Shown piece after piece: positions 26,073 through 34,213 of a stretch of 64,000 nucleotides of DNA. Source of the DNA: Pseudomonas azotoformans (GTDB lineage: Bacteria; Pseudomonadota; Gammaproteobacteria; Pseudomonadales; Pseudomonadaceae); assembly GCF_900103345.1 (NCBI RefSeq), contig NZ_LT629702.1:5440501-5504500 (forward strand). Direction: 5' to 3'. The notes beneath the pieces were generated by a model. The model saw nothing but the letters and a program-made list of their open reading frames with translations. It had not been told where the DNA came from and searched no databases. Position numbers and translations under genes: made by a program. Within the stretch, counting starts at the first letter, position 1. The number at the start of each line of letters is the position of its first letter.

Positions 26073-26792
26073 TTAGAGAGTGGCGATTGCCTGTAGTACC
26101 GCAGGCACAGTAGTGAATTCTCGATCCACCATCGCCAACACCGGCCGCTTCAACACCAACACCGGCACCCCAAGCTCCCGCGCCACTTCCAGCTTCGGTT
26201 CCGTCGCAGTGCTGCCACTGTTCTTGCTGATCAACACATCAATGCCACGCCGTGCAAACAACGCACGCTCATCCTCGATCAAAAACGGCCCCCGCGCGCC
26301 AATCACTTCACAGCGCGCATTCCCCGGATACACATCCAGCGCGCGCAGCGTCCAGAACTGCTCCGGCGGGATTTCATCAAGATGCTGCAACGGCTCGCGG
26401 CCCAAGGTGAACAGCGGGCGTTTGAACGGCTTCAACGCTTCAATCAACGACGCCCAATCGCTGACCTCACGCCAGTCATCCCCCGCTTGCGGCTGCCACG
26501 CCGGACGCCGCAGTGCCCAACATGGCACGTCGCTCAACTGCGCAGCCTCGGCAGCATTGCGGCTGATCTGCGCCGCATACGGATGGGTCGCGTCGAGAAT
26601 CAGGCTAATCCCTTCATCCCGAACAAACTGCGCCAATCCCCCAGCCCCACCATAACCGCCGACCCGCACCTGGCAGGTCAGGTCGGTGGGCACGCGCCCA
26701 ACCCCGGCCAGGCTGTAGATATGTTCCGGGCCCAATGTACGAGCAATGGCCAACGCTTCGGTCACGCCGCCCAACAGCAGGATGCGTTTCAT
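26073..26792 (-). CDS. cobK: Precorrin-6A reductase CobK
   Basis: NADPH-dependent reduction of precorrin-6A to 6B in the corrin ring pathway. The 239-residue protein starts [20 protein letters not shown], the family's nucleotide-binding start, and has [27 protein letters not shown] and the C-terminal [20 protein letters not shown]. The ATG at 26792 overlaps the cobL stop (ATGA). The longer open frame to 26840 lies inside cobL. CobK follows CobL directly, without a cbiD gene between them. Confidence 0.95.
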   Translation of the reverse strand: MKRILLLGGVTEALAIARTLGPEHIYSLAGVGRVPTDLTCQVRVGGYGGAGGLAQFVRDEGISLILDATHPYAAQISRNAAEAAQLSDVPCWALRRPAWQPQAGDDWREVSDWASLIEALKPFKRPLFTLGREPLQHLDEIPPEQFWTLRALDVYPGNARCEVIGARGPFLIEDERALFARRGIDVLISKNSGSTATEPKLEVARELGVPVLVLKRPVLAMVDREFTTVPAVLQAIATL

Positions 26793-27994
26793 AGCGGCTT
26801 GACCACGTCCAGCAAGGTGATCGGCAGCGCCTGGCGCCACGTATCGAATTCCCCCAACGGCTGCGCCTGCGCCACATGGATGCGGGTCAACTCACCGCCA
26901 TGCTGCGCACGCCAGTTCATCAAGGTCATTTCACTTTGCAGGGTCACGGCATTGGCGACCAAGCGTCCGCCCGGCCGCAGCTGCTGCCAGCAGGTATCGA
27001 GCACGCCGTCACGGGTGACGCCGCCGCCGATGAAAATGGCGTCCGGTGCTTCCAGGCCAAACAACGCCTCGGGCGCCTTGCCGCGAACCAGGTGCAGGCC
27101 CGGCACGCCAAGGGCGTCGCGGTTGTGCTCGATCAGGCCTTGGCGGCCTTCATCGGCTTCAATCGCCAATGCACGGCAGCTCGGGTGCGTACGCATCCAC
27201 TCGATACCGATGGAGCCGCTGCCCGCGCCCACGTCCCACAGCAATTCGCCGGGCATCGGCGCGAGGCGGGCGAGGGTCATGGCGCGCACATCGCGTTTGG
27301 TCAGTTGGCCGTCGTGCTTGAAGGCTGAATCGGGCAGGCCCGCCAGACGCGACAGGCGCGGTGTTGCGCCAGAGGCCACGCAGTCGATGGCGACCAAGTT
27401 CAAATCAGCGACTGAGGCGTGCTGCCAATCACCCGCCAAACCGTCGATACGCCGCTCATCCGTGCCGCCCAAGTGCTCGAACACGCTCAAACGGCTCGGC
27501 CCAAACCCGGACTCAGCCAGCAGTGAGGCAATCAAGGCAGGGCTGCGACCGTCATTGCTCAACACCAACAAGCGCACGCCACTGGCCAGGTGCGCATTGA
27601 TCGCCGCCAACGGCCGCGCCACCACCGACAACGTCACCACGTCCTGCAACGGCCAGCCCAACCGTGCCGCCGCCAGGGACACCGACGAGGGCGCCGGTAA
27701 AATCAGCAATTCTTCAGCAGGCACCTGCCGCGACAGGCTGGCCCCCACGCCATAGAACATCGGATCGCCGCTGGCCAACACGCACACAGGTTCGCCGCGC
27801 TGCGCCAGCACCGCCTCAAGCGAAAACGGGCTCGGCCACACCTGGCGCTCGCCACGGATACACACCGGCAACAGGTCCAACTGGCGCTGAGCACCTATAA
27901 TCCGCGTGGCGCGCAACAGGGCATGCCGGGCGTTCCTGCCCAGCCCCTTGAAGCCGTCTTCACCGATGCCTACAACCGTCAGCCAGGGCGACAT
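26789..27994 (-). CDS. cobL: Precorrin-6Y C5,15-methyltransferase (decarboxylating) CobL
   Basis: 401-residue bifunctional enzyme, a fusion of CbiE- and CbiT-type domains. The N-terminal tetrapyrrole methylase (residues 1 to about 200) shows the start [33 protein letters not shown] and LSVFEHLGG. The C-terminal Rossmann methylase has [34 protein letters not shown] and GKAPEALFG. It methylates C5 and C15 and removes the C12 acetate carboxyl of precorrin-6B. It forms the two-gene unit cobL-cobK, divergent from cobG across a 95-base gap. Confidence 0.96.
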   Translation of the reverse strand: MSPWLTVVGIGEDGFKGLGRNARHALLRATRIIGAQRQLDLLPVCIRGERQVWPSPFSLEAVLAQRGEPVCVLASGDPMFYGVGASLSRQVPAEELLILPAPSSVSLAAARLGWPLQDVVTLSVVARPLAAINAHLASGVRLLVLSNDGRSPALIASLLAESGFGPSRLSVFEHLGGTDERRIDGLAGDWQHASVADLNLVAIDCVASGATPRLSRLAGLPDSAFKHDGQLTKRDVRAMTLARLAPMPGELLWDVGAGSGSIGIEWMRTHPSCRALAIEADEGRQGLIEHNRDALGVPGLHLVRGKAPEALFGLEAPDAIFIGGGVTRDGVLDTCWQQLRPGGRLVANAVTLQSEMTLMNWRAQHGGELTRIHVAQAQPLGEFDTWRQALPITLLDVVKPL

Positions 27995-28029
27995 ATGAAT
28001 TCCTTGAACGACATCCGACGGGCAGGCTT

Positions 28030-28058
28030 TTCATGCCGCCGGACAAAGCAGGCATAAT
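28030..28058 (+). promoter_or_regulatory. Candidate sigma-70 promoter of cobGHIJ
   Basis: CATAAT at 28053-28058 (five of six to TATAAT) with TTCATG at 28030-28035, spacer 17. The start near 28065 would leave a 25-base leader before the GTG at 28090 and would exclude the in-frame ATG at 28033 as start codon. Confidence 0.4.
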
Positions 28059-28089
28059 ACCGCGCCTTTACCCACCAACCGGTAGCCCC

Positions 28090-29379
28090 GTGAACCCAAC
28101 GCCTTCTGTGAATACCTTGCGCCCCTCGGCTTGTCCGGGGTTGCTGCGCATTGTCCAGGCGTTGGACGGCGGTATTTGCCGGATCAAATTGGCCGGTGGT
28201 TCGATCACCAGCAAGCAAGCCCAAGTGGTGGCAGATGCGGCCCAGGCCTATGCGGGCGGGGTGATCGAGGCGACTAACCGTGCCAACCTGCAGATTCGCG
28301 GGATTGGTGCCCAAGAGCAGGCATTGATCGCCCTGCTGTTGGACGCAGGCCTGGGTCCCGACAATGCCGCCGGCGACGATGTCCGCAACCTGATGCTCAG
28401 CCCCAGTGCCGGGATCGACCCGCAGATGCTGTTCGACACCCGCCCGTTGGCTGAGCAGATCCTCGCCACCCTGCAAAACCATCCCCGTTTCCATGAACTG
28501 TCAGCCAAGTTCGCCATACAGCTGGATGGCGGCGAAGCCTTGGCGATGCTCGAACATCACCACGACCTGTGGCTGTCGGCCTTCATGCGCAACGGCCAGA
28601 CGCTCCTCGCGTTCGGCCTGGCCGGTTGCCCGGGGCTGGATACACCGCTGGCCGCCGTACCGCTGGAGCAGGGGCATGCGCTGGTGGTGGCTGTGCTGGA
28701 GGCGTTTCTGGACATTGCCACTCCAGAACAAACCCGCATGCGCCACCTTCCTGTGGATAACGTGCTGAGTCACTTAAACCTGTCGCTATTGCCTGCTGAT
28801 GGCTTCAAACGCCCGCCCAGCGGGGCTTTTCTGCACCTCGGCACTTATCCACAAGAGCAAAAGAATCAGTTCTACGTCGCCGCCATCGCACCCTTGGGCC
28901 GCCTGAATGCGACGATGCTCAAAGGCGCCGCACACCTGGCCAGCGAGTACGGCGACGGCACCCTGCGCTTCACGCCTTGGCAAGGCGTGCTGCTGCCCAA
29001 CATCGAAAAACCGCACGCCGTGACCGAGCGCCTGGCGCAACTGGGCTTCCTTTGCTCCATCGATCAGCCGCTGGCGCGCATGACCGCCTGCACCGGCGCC
29101 AGCGGGTGCGGCAAGGCCCTGGCCGACACCAAGGCCGATGCCGTGCAAGTGGCTGCCTTGCAGCCCGGCCATGACGTGCACCTGTCCGGCTGCCCCCGTT
29201 CCTGCGCGGCTGCGCACGTCGCGCCGGTCACCTTGCTGGCGGTGAGCCCCGGCCACTACGACCTCTATTTTCGCGAGGCAGCCCAACCCGGTTTCGGCCG
29301 GCTGCACGCGCGCACCCTTTCCATTGAAGCGGCGGGCGCCCTGTTGCGCGCTCGTCCACGGAGCAACACCGATGATTGA
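28090..29379 (+). CDS. cobG: Precorrin-3B synthase CobG
   Basis: Oxygen-dependent monooxygenase that makes precorrin-3B, the marker of the aerobic cobalamin route. The 429-residue protein belongs to the sulfite/nitrite reductase-like family, with the start RPSACPGLLRIVQALDGGIC, ATNRANLQIRGI, and the 4Fe-4S Cys pattern ACTGASGC...LSGCPRSC near residues 335-380. The GTG at 28090 is chosen because homologues begin a few residues before RPSACPG and the in-frame ATG at 28033 falls in the likely promoter. It overlaps cobH by eight bases and heads cobG-cobH-cobI-cobJ. Confidence 0.92.
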   Translation: MNPTPSVNTLRPSACPGLLRIVQALDGGICRIKLAGGSITSKQAQVVADAAQAYAGGVIEATNRANLQIRGIGAQEQALIALLLDAGLGPDNAAGDDVRNLMLSPSAGIDPQMLFDTRPLAEQILATLQNHPRFHELSAKFAIQLDGGEALAMLEHHHDLWLSAFMRNGQTLLAFGLAGCPGLDTPLAAVPLEQGHALVVAVLEAFLDIATPEQTRMRHLPVDNVLSHLNLSLLPADGFKRPPSGAFLHLGTYPQEQKNQFYVAAIAPLGRLNATMLKGAAHLASEYGDGTLRFTPWQGVLLPNIEKPHAVTERLAQLGFLCSIDQPLARMTACTGASGCGKALADTKADAVQVAALQPGHDVHLSGCPRSCAAAHVAPVTLLAVSPGHYDLYFREAAQPGFGRLHARTLSIEAAGALLRARPRSNTDD

Positions 29380-29998
29380 TTACATCCGCGACGGTCAGGA
29401 GATCTATCGCAACTCCTTCGCCATTATTCGCGCGGAAGCCAAGTTGGAGCGCATTCCGGCCGACCTGGAAAAACTCGCGGTGCGGGTGATTCATGCGTGT
29501 GGCATGGTCGAAGCCATCGACGGCCTGCAGTTTTCCGAAGGCGCGGGCAAGGCCGGGCGTGATGCGTTGGCCGCTGGCGCGCCGATCCTGTGTGATGCGC
29601 GGATGGTCTCCGAAGGCGTGACCCGTGCGCGTCTGCCAGCCAATAACGAAGTGATCTGCACCCTGCGCGACGACAGCGTGCCGCAGCTGGCGCGCGAACT
29701 GGGCAACACCCGTTCCGCCGCCGCGCTGGAGCTGTGGCGCCCGCACCTGGAAGGCAGCGTGGTGGTGATCGGCAATGCGCCGACCGCGTTGTTCTACCTG
29801 CTGGAAATGCTCGATGCCGGTGCGCCTAAACCTGCCTTGATCCTGGGTTTCCCGGTCGGGTTTGTCGGTGCTGCCGAATCCAAGGCGATGCTGGCGGCGG
29901 ACAGCCGTGGCGTGCCGTTCGTGATCATGCAGGGTCGCCTGGGCGGCAGTGCGATGGCCGCCGCGGCGGTGAATGCCCTGGCCACGGAGGTCGAATAA
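29372..29998 (+). CDS. cobH: Precorrin-8X methylmutase CobH
   Basis: Moves the C11 methyl group to C12, giving hydrogenobyrinate. 208 residues, usual family length. Motifs: [20 protein letters not shown], the catalytic His in [40 protein letters not shown], and [20 protein letters not shown]. The ATG at 29372 lies within the end of cobG (eight-base overlap), and the stop overlaps the cobI start (TAATG), so translation is coupled. Confidence 0.96.
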   Translation: MIDYIRDGQEIYRNSFAIIRAEAKLERIPADLEKLAVRVIHACGMVEAIDGLQFSEGAGKAGRDALAAGAPILCDARMVSEGVTRARLPANNEVICTLRDDSVPQLARELGNTRSAAALELWRPHLEGSVVVIGNAPTALFYLLEMLDAGAPKPALILGFPVGFVGAAESKAMLAADSRGVPFVIMQGRLGGSAMAAAAVNALATEVE

Positions 29999-30729
29999 TG
30001 CCGGCACGCGGACGTTTGATCGGCCTGGGCGTAGGCCCTGGCGATCCGGAACTGATCACCCTCAAGGCGTTGCGCCTGCTGCGCGAATCGCCGGTGGTGG
30101 CGTACTTCGTGGCCAAGGGCAAGAAGGGCAATGCCTTCGGCATCATCGAAGATCACCTGGTGCCCCAGCAGACCCTGATGCCGCTGGTGTACCCGGTGAC
30201 CACCGAGGTACTGCCGGCACCGATGTCCTATGAGCAGGTGATCAGCGATTTCTACGACGCTGCCAGTGTTGATGTCGCCGCGCACCTGGATGGCGGCCGT
30301 GATGTGGCGGTGATCTGTGAAGGCGACCCGTTCTTCTACGGCTCCTACATGTACCTGCATGACCGCCTCGCCGAACGCTACGAAGCGCAAGTCATCCCCG
30401 GCGTGTGCTCGATGCTCGGCGGCGCCTCGGTGCTGGGTGCGCCGTTGGTGTATCGCAACCAGAGCCTGTCGGTGCTCTCGGGCGTGTTGCCCCATGAGGA
30501 TCTGAAGCGCCGCCTGGCAGACGCCGACGCAGCGGTGATCATGAAGCTGGGCCGCAACTTCCCGAAAGTGCGCCAGGTGCTCGAAGAGCTCGGCCTGGCC
30601 GAGCGTGCGTTGTACGTGGAGCGGGCGACCATGGCCAACCAGAAGATCGTGCCGCTGGATCAGGTGGATCCGGCGTCTTCGCCGTACTTTTCGCTGATCA
30701 TCGTGCCGGGTGAAAGGTGGCAAGGTTGA
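29998..30729 (+). CDS. cobI: Precorrin-2 C20-methyltransferase CobI
   Basis: SAM-dependent methylation of precorrin-2 at C20 to give precorrin-3A. The 243-residue tetrapyrrole methylase shows [60 protein letters not shown] and [20 protein letters not shown]. The start overlaps the cobH stop and the stop overlaps cobJ's ATG (TTGATG). Confidence 0.96.
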   Translation: MPARGRLIGLGVGPGDPELITLKALRLLRESPVVAYFVAKGKKGNAFGIIEDHLVPQQTLMPLVYPVTTEVLPAPMSYEQVISDFYDAASVDVAAHLDGGRDVAVICEGDPFFYGSYMYLHDRLAERYEAQVIPGVCSMLGGASVLGAPLVYRNQSLSVLSGVLPHEDLKRRLADADAAVIMKLGRNFPKVRQVLEELGLAERALYVERATMANQKIVPLDQVDPASSPYFSLIIVPGERWQG

Positions 30730-32366
30730 TGAACCCGGCGATTGTGATTCTGGGTCAGGGCAGCCTGGCCACCGCGCTCCGGATCCAGCAGGTTTATCCC
30801 GAGGCGCTGATCCACGGTCTGGCCGGACGTGTTGAAGGCGCGGACCGGGCTTACAGTGAGTTCGGCGCGACCCTGCGTCAGCTCTATCAACAAGGCACGC
30901 CGCTGATTGTGCTGTGCGCCGCCGGTATCGTGATTCGCACCCTGGCGCCATTGCTGCTGGAAAAAGGCGAAGAGCCGGCCGTGCTGGCCGTGGCGGAAGA
31001 TGGCAGCGCCGTGGTGCCGTTGCTCGGTGGTCTTGGTGGCGTGAACGTCATGGCGCGCGAGATTGCTGCCGTGTTGAACGTGGCGGCGGCGATCACCACC
31101 AGTGGCGAACTGCGGTTTGGCACCTGCCTGCTCAACCCGCCGCAGGGCTATGAACTGGCCGACCTGGAGTTGGGCAAGCGGTTCGTTTCCGACCTGCTGG
31201 CCGGTGAACACGTGCGCATCGAGGGCGCAGCGCCGTGGCTGGATCAGGCCAACTTGCCGCAGGACCCGCAAGCGCGCCTGGCGATTCATGTCGGCAGTGC
31301 CGAGCGCCAACCCACCGCCAATGAATTGCTGATCTACCCGAAGAACGTCAGCGTGACCTGCAAGCCCGGCGCGCAATTGGCCGAGCGTGTGCGCACGGCA
31401 TTGCATGAAGCGGGCATTGCCATCCAGTCCCTGGCGTGCCTGCTGGCCAGCGACACACAGATGGCCGAAGCGTCGCTGCATGACGCGGCGTTGGAGCTGG
31501 GTGTGCCGTTGCGTTTTACCGGCGTTTCCCAGGACGCCGATATCGTGGTCAGCGTGGCTGAACAGCCGCTGGACTTGTCGCAGATCGGTCGTGTTCGTGG
31601 TCGCCTTGCCGTGATCGGCCTTGGCCCCGGTGCCGCCGAGTTGATGGTGCCTGCCGTGAAGGCCGAACTGGCGCGTTGCACCGACGTGCTCGGCTACGAA
31701 ACCTACGTGCGCATGGCCGGCCCGTTCCGGGAGGATCAAGTGCAGCACTGCACCGATAACCGCGAAGAAATGCAGCGTGCCCGCCACGCCTTCGAGCTGG
31801 CGGCCCAAGGGCGCTCGGTGGTGCTGGTGTCGTCCGGCGACCCGGGCGTGTTCGCCATGGCGGCTGCGGTGATCGAGGCGCTGCACGAGTCCAGCGACCC
31901 CACCTGGCATCAGGTCGACCTGGAAGTCCTGCCGGGCGTCTCGGCTTCGCTTGCCACCGCCGCCCAGGCCGGCGCACCGCTGGGCCATGACTTCTGCGTG
32001 ATGTCGCTGTCGGATAACCTCAAGCCCTGGTCGATCATCGAAAAGCGCCTGGACCTCGCGTCCCAGGCCGACCTTGCCTTGGCGTTCTACAACCCGATCT
32101 CGCGTTCGCGGCCGTGGCAACTGGGGCGCGCCCTGGAAATCGTCGCGCTGCATCGCACGCCGCAAACGCCGGTGGTGCTGGGCCGTGATATCGGTCGCCC
32201 GGGGCAGACCCTGCGTGTCACCTCGCTGGGGGAACTGACGCCGGAGCAGGTGGACATGCGCACCATGGTGCTGATCGGCTCATCCACCACCTGCACGTTC
32301 CCCCGTGCTGGTGGTGGTGAATGGGTCTACACACCGCGCTGGTACGGTGAAAAACCCGCCTCCTGA
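30729..32366 (+). CDS. cobJ: CbiG-CobJ fusion: precorrin-3B C17-methyltransferase with CbiG-like N-terminus
   Basis: 545-residue two-domain protein. Residues 1 to about 290 resemble CbiG: QGSLATALRIQQVYPEALIH, LIVLCAAGIVIRTLAPLL, EDGSAVVPLLGGLGGVNVMA and the CobE-like AGIAIQSLACLLAS...EASLHDAAL. The rest is CobJ, the ring-contracting C17 methylase: VIGLGPGAAELMVPAVKAEL, LGYETYVRMAG, SSGDPGVFAMAAAV, LPGVSASLATAAQAGAPLGH and FYNPISRSRPWQLGRALEIV. In the anaerobic route CbiG opens the lactone; its retention as a fusion beside oxygen-dependent CobG is typical of pseudomonads. The ATG at 30729 overlaps the cobI stop. Confidence 0.94.
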   Translation: MNPAIVILGQGSLATALRIQQVYPEALIHGLAGRVEGADRAYSEFGATLRQLYQQGTPLIVLCAAGIVIRTLAPLLLEKGEEPAVLAVAEDGSAVVPLLGGLGGVNVMAREIAAVLNVAAAITTSGELRFGTCLLNPPQGYELADLELGKRFVSDLLAGEHVRIEGAAPWLDQANLPQDPQARLAIHVGSAERQPTANELLIYPKNVSVTCKPGAQLAERVRTALHEAGIAIQSLACLLASDTQMAEASLHDAALELGVPLRFTGVSQDADIVVSVAEQPLDLSQIGRVRGRLAVIGLGPGAAELMVPAVKAELARCTDVLGYETYVRMAGPFREDQVQHCTDNREEMQRARHAFELAAQGRSVVLVSSGDPGVFAMAAAVIEALHESSDPTWHQVDLEVLPGVSASLATAAQAGAPLGHDFCVMSLSDNLKPWSIIEKRLDLASQADLALAFYNPISRSRPWQLGRALEIVALHRTPQTPVVLGRDIGRPGQTLRVTSLGELTPEQVDMRTMVLIGSSTTCTFPRAGGGEWVYTPRWYGEKPAS

Positions 32367-32387
32367 AAACGGCCTGTCGTCTGCCTG

Positions 32388-32445
32388 AAAGCGCCGAATA
32401 GCCCAGGGATTTTCCTGGCGTTGTTTGGCGCTTTTTCTTTCTTTT
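32388..32445 (+). terminator. Terminator after cobGHIJ
   Basis: Arms AAAGCGCC and GGCGCTTT enclose an inner CCAGG-GATTTT-CCTGG hairpin and are followed by a T-rich run (TTCTTTCTTTT). It lies 22 bases after the cobJ stop. Confidence 0.7.
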
Positions 32446-32602
32446 GCGACGAAATGTGGAAGCTCGCCCGTCATGCCGCGTCATTGCTGGGCGTTGCGGT
32501 TCAACGGGTTGCGCCAAGGGTTTTTTATCGTCTGGAAAGCCCACCGGCCAGTGAACTAGGGTGGACACAAGCCCCACGTTGGGGTGCTTGTGGAGAATCA
32601 AA

Positions 32603-33382
32603 ATGGAGCGACATCACAGACGGATCAACAGTACAAAAAGGCGCAAGTTGATTGCCGCCTACAAATTACCGGGCGCGTCAGGCAAGCACGCGTCTGTACC
32701 GCTGGACACCGAAGATGACTTCAATGCGGCGGTGGTCAACAACAGTGTGATTTCGTTTGCCGAAGGCCTTTCGGGTCTGAACCGAGAGTACGTGCGTAAA
32801 AGTTATCTGCTGGCCAGCAGCTACGTCAGCGATGTGTTGAATGTGCACCGCGGTACCGAGGACTGGTACGACGAATTCATCAAGGTGATGGTCAGCCTGG
32901 GGTGGCTCCCGGTGCGTAGCCGCTTCGAACGGGTTTCACGTTCGGGCAAGGGGCTGACCGTGCAGTTGGCGGCGTTGAACCTTATTGCCACGCTATTGGC
33001 TTCCACGTCCTTGTCCGCGCCGCTGCTTAGCGTGATGCCGAAACTGGCGGCGGATGCATTGGAGGCGTTGAAGCAGGCGCCGGCGTCTTTTGAATTGTTC
33101 AAGCGCAACAGCTCGGTGCACCAGGGCGGTGATTTCGGCCTGGCCTCCTGTGCCGAAACCGATGGCGAATTGACGATGGTGCTGGTGACCTACAGCACTC
33201 ACGGCGTGAGCAAACAGGTCGGGCTGCCCTTCCTGGAGTGGGACAGTTCCTCGTGCGAGGCCTTCAGCGGGCAGACGTGCCTGGTGCTGAATACCTCGGT
33301 GGTCAACGAAAAGACCCTCCAACTGATGCGCGAGAGTGCGGGAGACAAAGTACAACTGGCGATTGCCAAATACCGGATCTAA
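32603..33382 (+). CDS. Protein of unknown function, 259 residues
   Basis: I do not recognise a family. The ATG at 32603 has GGAG seven bases upstream. The basic N-terminus MERHHRRINSTKRRKLIAAY is followed by a mixed region (VNNSVISFAEGLSGLNREYV; KSYLLASSYVSDVLNVHRGT) and a hydrophobic amphipathic stretch near residues 120-160 (VQLAALNLIATLLASTSLSA; LLSVMPKLAADALEALKQAP), then a predicted beta-rich C-terminal half. No signal peptide or clear membrane helix is seen. It stands alone between the cob terminator and the convergent marC, overlapping marC by four bases. The upstream part of the same frame lacks a ribosome site. Confidence 0.75.
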   Translation: MERHHRRINSTKRRKLIAAYKLPGASGKHASVPLDTEDDFNAAVVNNSVISFAEGLSGLNREYVRKSYLLASSYVSDVLNVHRGTEDWYDEFIKVMVSLGWLPVRSRFERVSRSGKGLTVQLAALNLIATLLASTSLSAPLLSVMPKLAADALEALKQAPASFELFKRNSSVHQGGDFGLASCAETDGELTMVLVTYSTHGVSKQVGLPFLEWDSSSCEAFSGQTCLVLNTSVVNEKTLQLMRESAGDKVQLAIAKYRI

Positions 33383-33975
33383 GGCACCAGGTAGCCGCGC
33401 ACCCCGGTGAAGATGATCTGCGCGGCCAGGGCGCAGACGAACAGGCCCATCAACCGGCTGACAATCTGCAAGCCCTGGTCACCGAGGATGCGTTCGATAC
33501 GGTTGGACAGGTACAGCACCACGCCCACCGTGAGGCTGGCCAGGGCGATGCTGAGGATGGCGGTGAGCTTGTCATCCCAGTGCGGTTGGCTCACGCCCAT
33601 CACCAGCAGCGCACCGATGGTGCCGGGGCCGACGGTGAGCGGGATGGTCAGCGGCACGATGGTGACATCCTGCTGCACGTTGTCGGTCTGCACCGCCGAC
33701 TTGCCCTGGGCCATGCCCAGGGCGGAAATGAACAGCACACTGCCGGCGCCGATGCGGAAGGCGTCGACGGTGATGCCGAACACACTGAAAATCACCCGGC
33801 CGAACAGGTAGAGCAACACGCTCGATACCAGGGTCGCCAACGCCACCTTCCACGCCAGGCGCCGCCGTTCCTTGCTGGAGTAGCCACGGGTCAGGCTGAT
33901 AAAGCAGGACAGCACGAAGAACGGGCTGTAGAGCACCAGCATTTTCAGGTAGACGCTGAATAACACGTGGAGCAT
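33379..33975 (-). CDS. MarC family inner-membrane protein
   Basis: 198 residues with six predicted membrane helices, the MarC/UPF0056 layout. Family features are YSPFFVLSCFISLTRGYSSK near residue 15-35, the central FRIGAGSVLFISALGMAQGK, TIVPLTIPLTVGPGTIGALL and the closing RLMGLFVCALAAQIIFTGVR. The function is unsettled; an old link to multiple antibiotic resistance has not been supported. The ATG at 33975 is the only plausible start. It ends convergently with the unknown gene at 32603. Confidence 0.9.
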   Translation of the reverse strand: MLHVLFSVYLKMLVLYSPFFVLSCFISLTRGYSSKERRRLAWKVALATLVSSVLLYLFGRVIFSVFGITVDAFRIGAGSVLFISALGMAQGKSAVQTDNVQQDVTIVPLTIPLTVGPGTIGALLVMGVSQPHWDDKLTAILSIALASLTVGVVLYLSNRIERILGDQGLQIVSRLMGLFVCALAAQIIFTGVRGYLVP

Positions 33976-34043
33976 GGGGGCGGCTCGCAGGAGGAAAGTG
34001 TGGAGAGTCTATCAGGCGCCAGAGATCAAATGTGGGAGGGGCT

Positions 34044-34183
34044 TTTGTGGTGAGCGGGCTTGCCCCGCGCTGGGCTGCGAAGCAGCCCCAATAAGAACGC
34101 CGAGTTATGTCAGGCACTCTGCGGCGTTTGGTTTTAGGGCCGCTTCGCGCCCCAGCGCGGGGCAAGCCCGCTCACCACAAAAA
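34044..34183. repeat. Long REP-type element (GTGGTGAGCGGGCTTGCCCC family)
   Basis: Copies of TTGTGGTGAGCGGGCTTGCC and its complement flank about 60 bases. Each copy extends inward with CGCGCTGGG and further hairpins (GGGCTGCGAAGCAGCCCC on the left). A fragment of the GTGGGAGG family (34030-34041) abuts the left end, suggesting one REP landed beside another. It separates marC and retS. Confidence 0.8.
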
Positions 34184-34213
34184 CCAGTTCCTACAGGAGG
34201 GCAACGTTTCAAG

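Noticed and set aside
28033..28089. ATG at 28033 as the cobG start
   Set aside because: It falls within the likely promoter and adds residues not seen in CobG proteins; the GTG at 28090 fits better.
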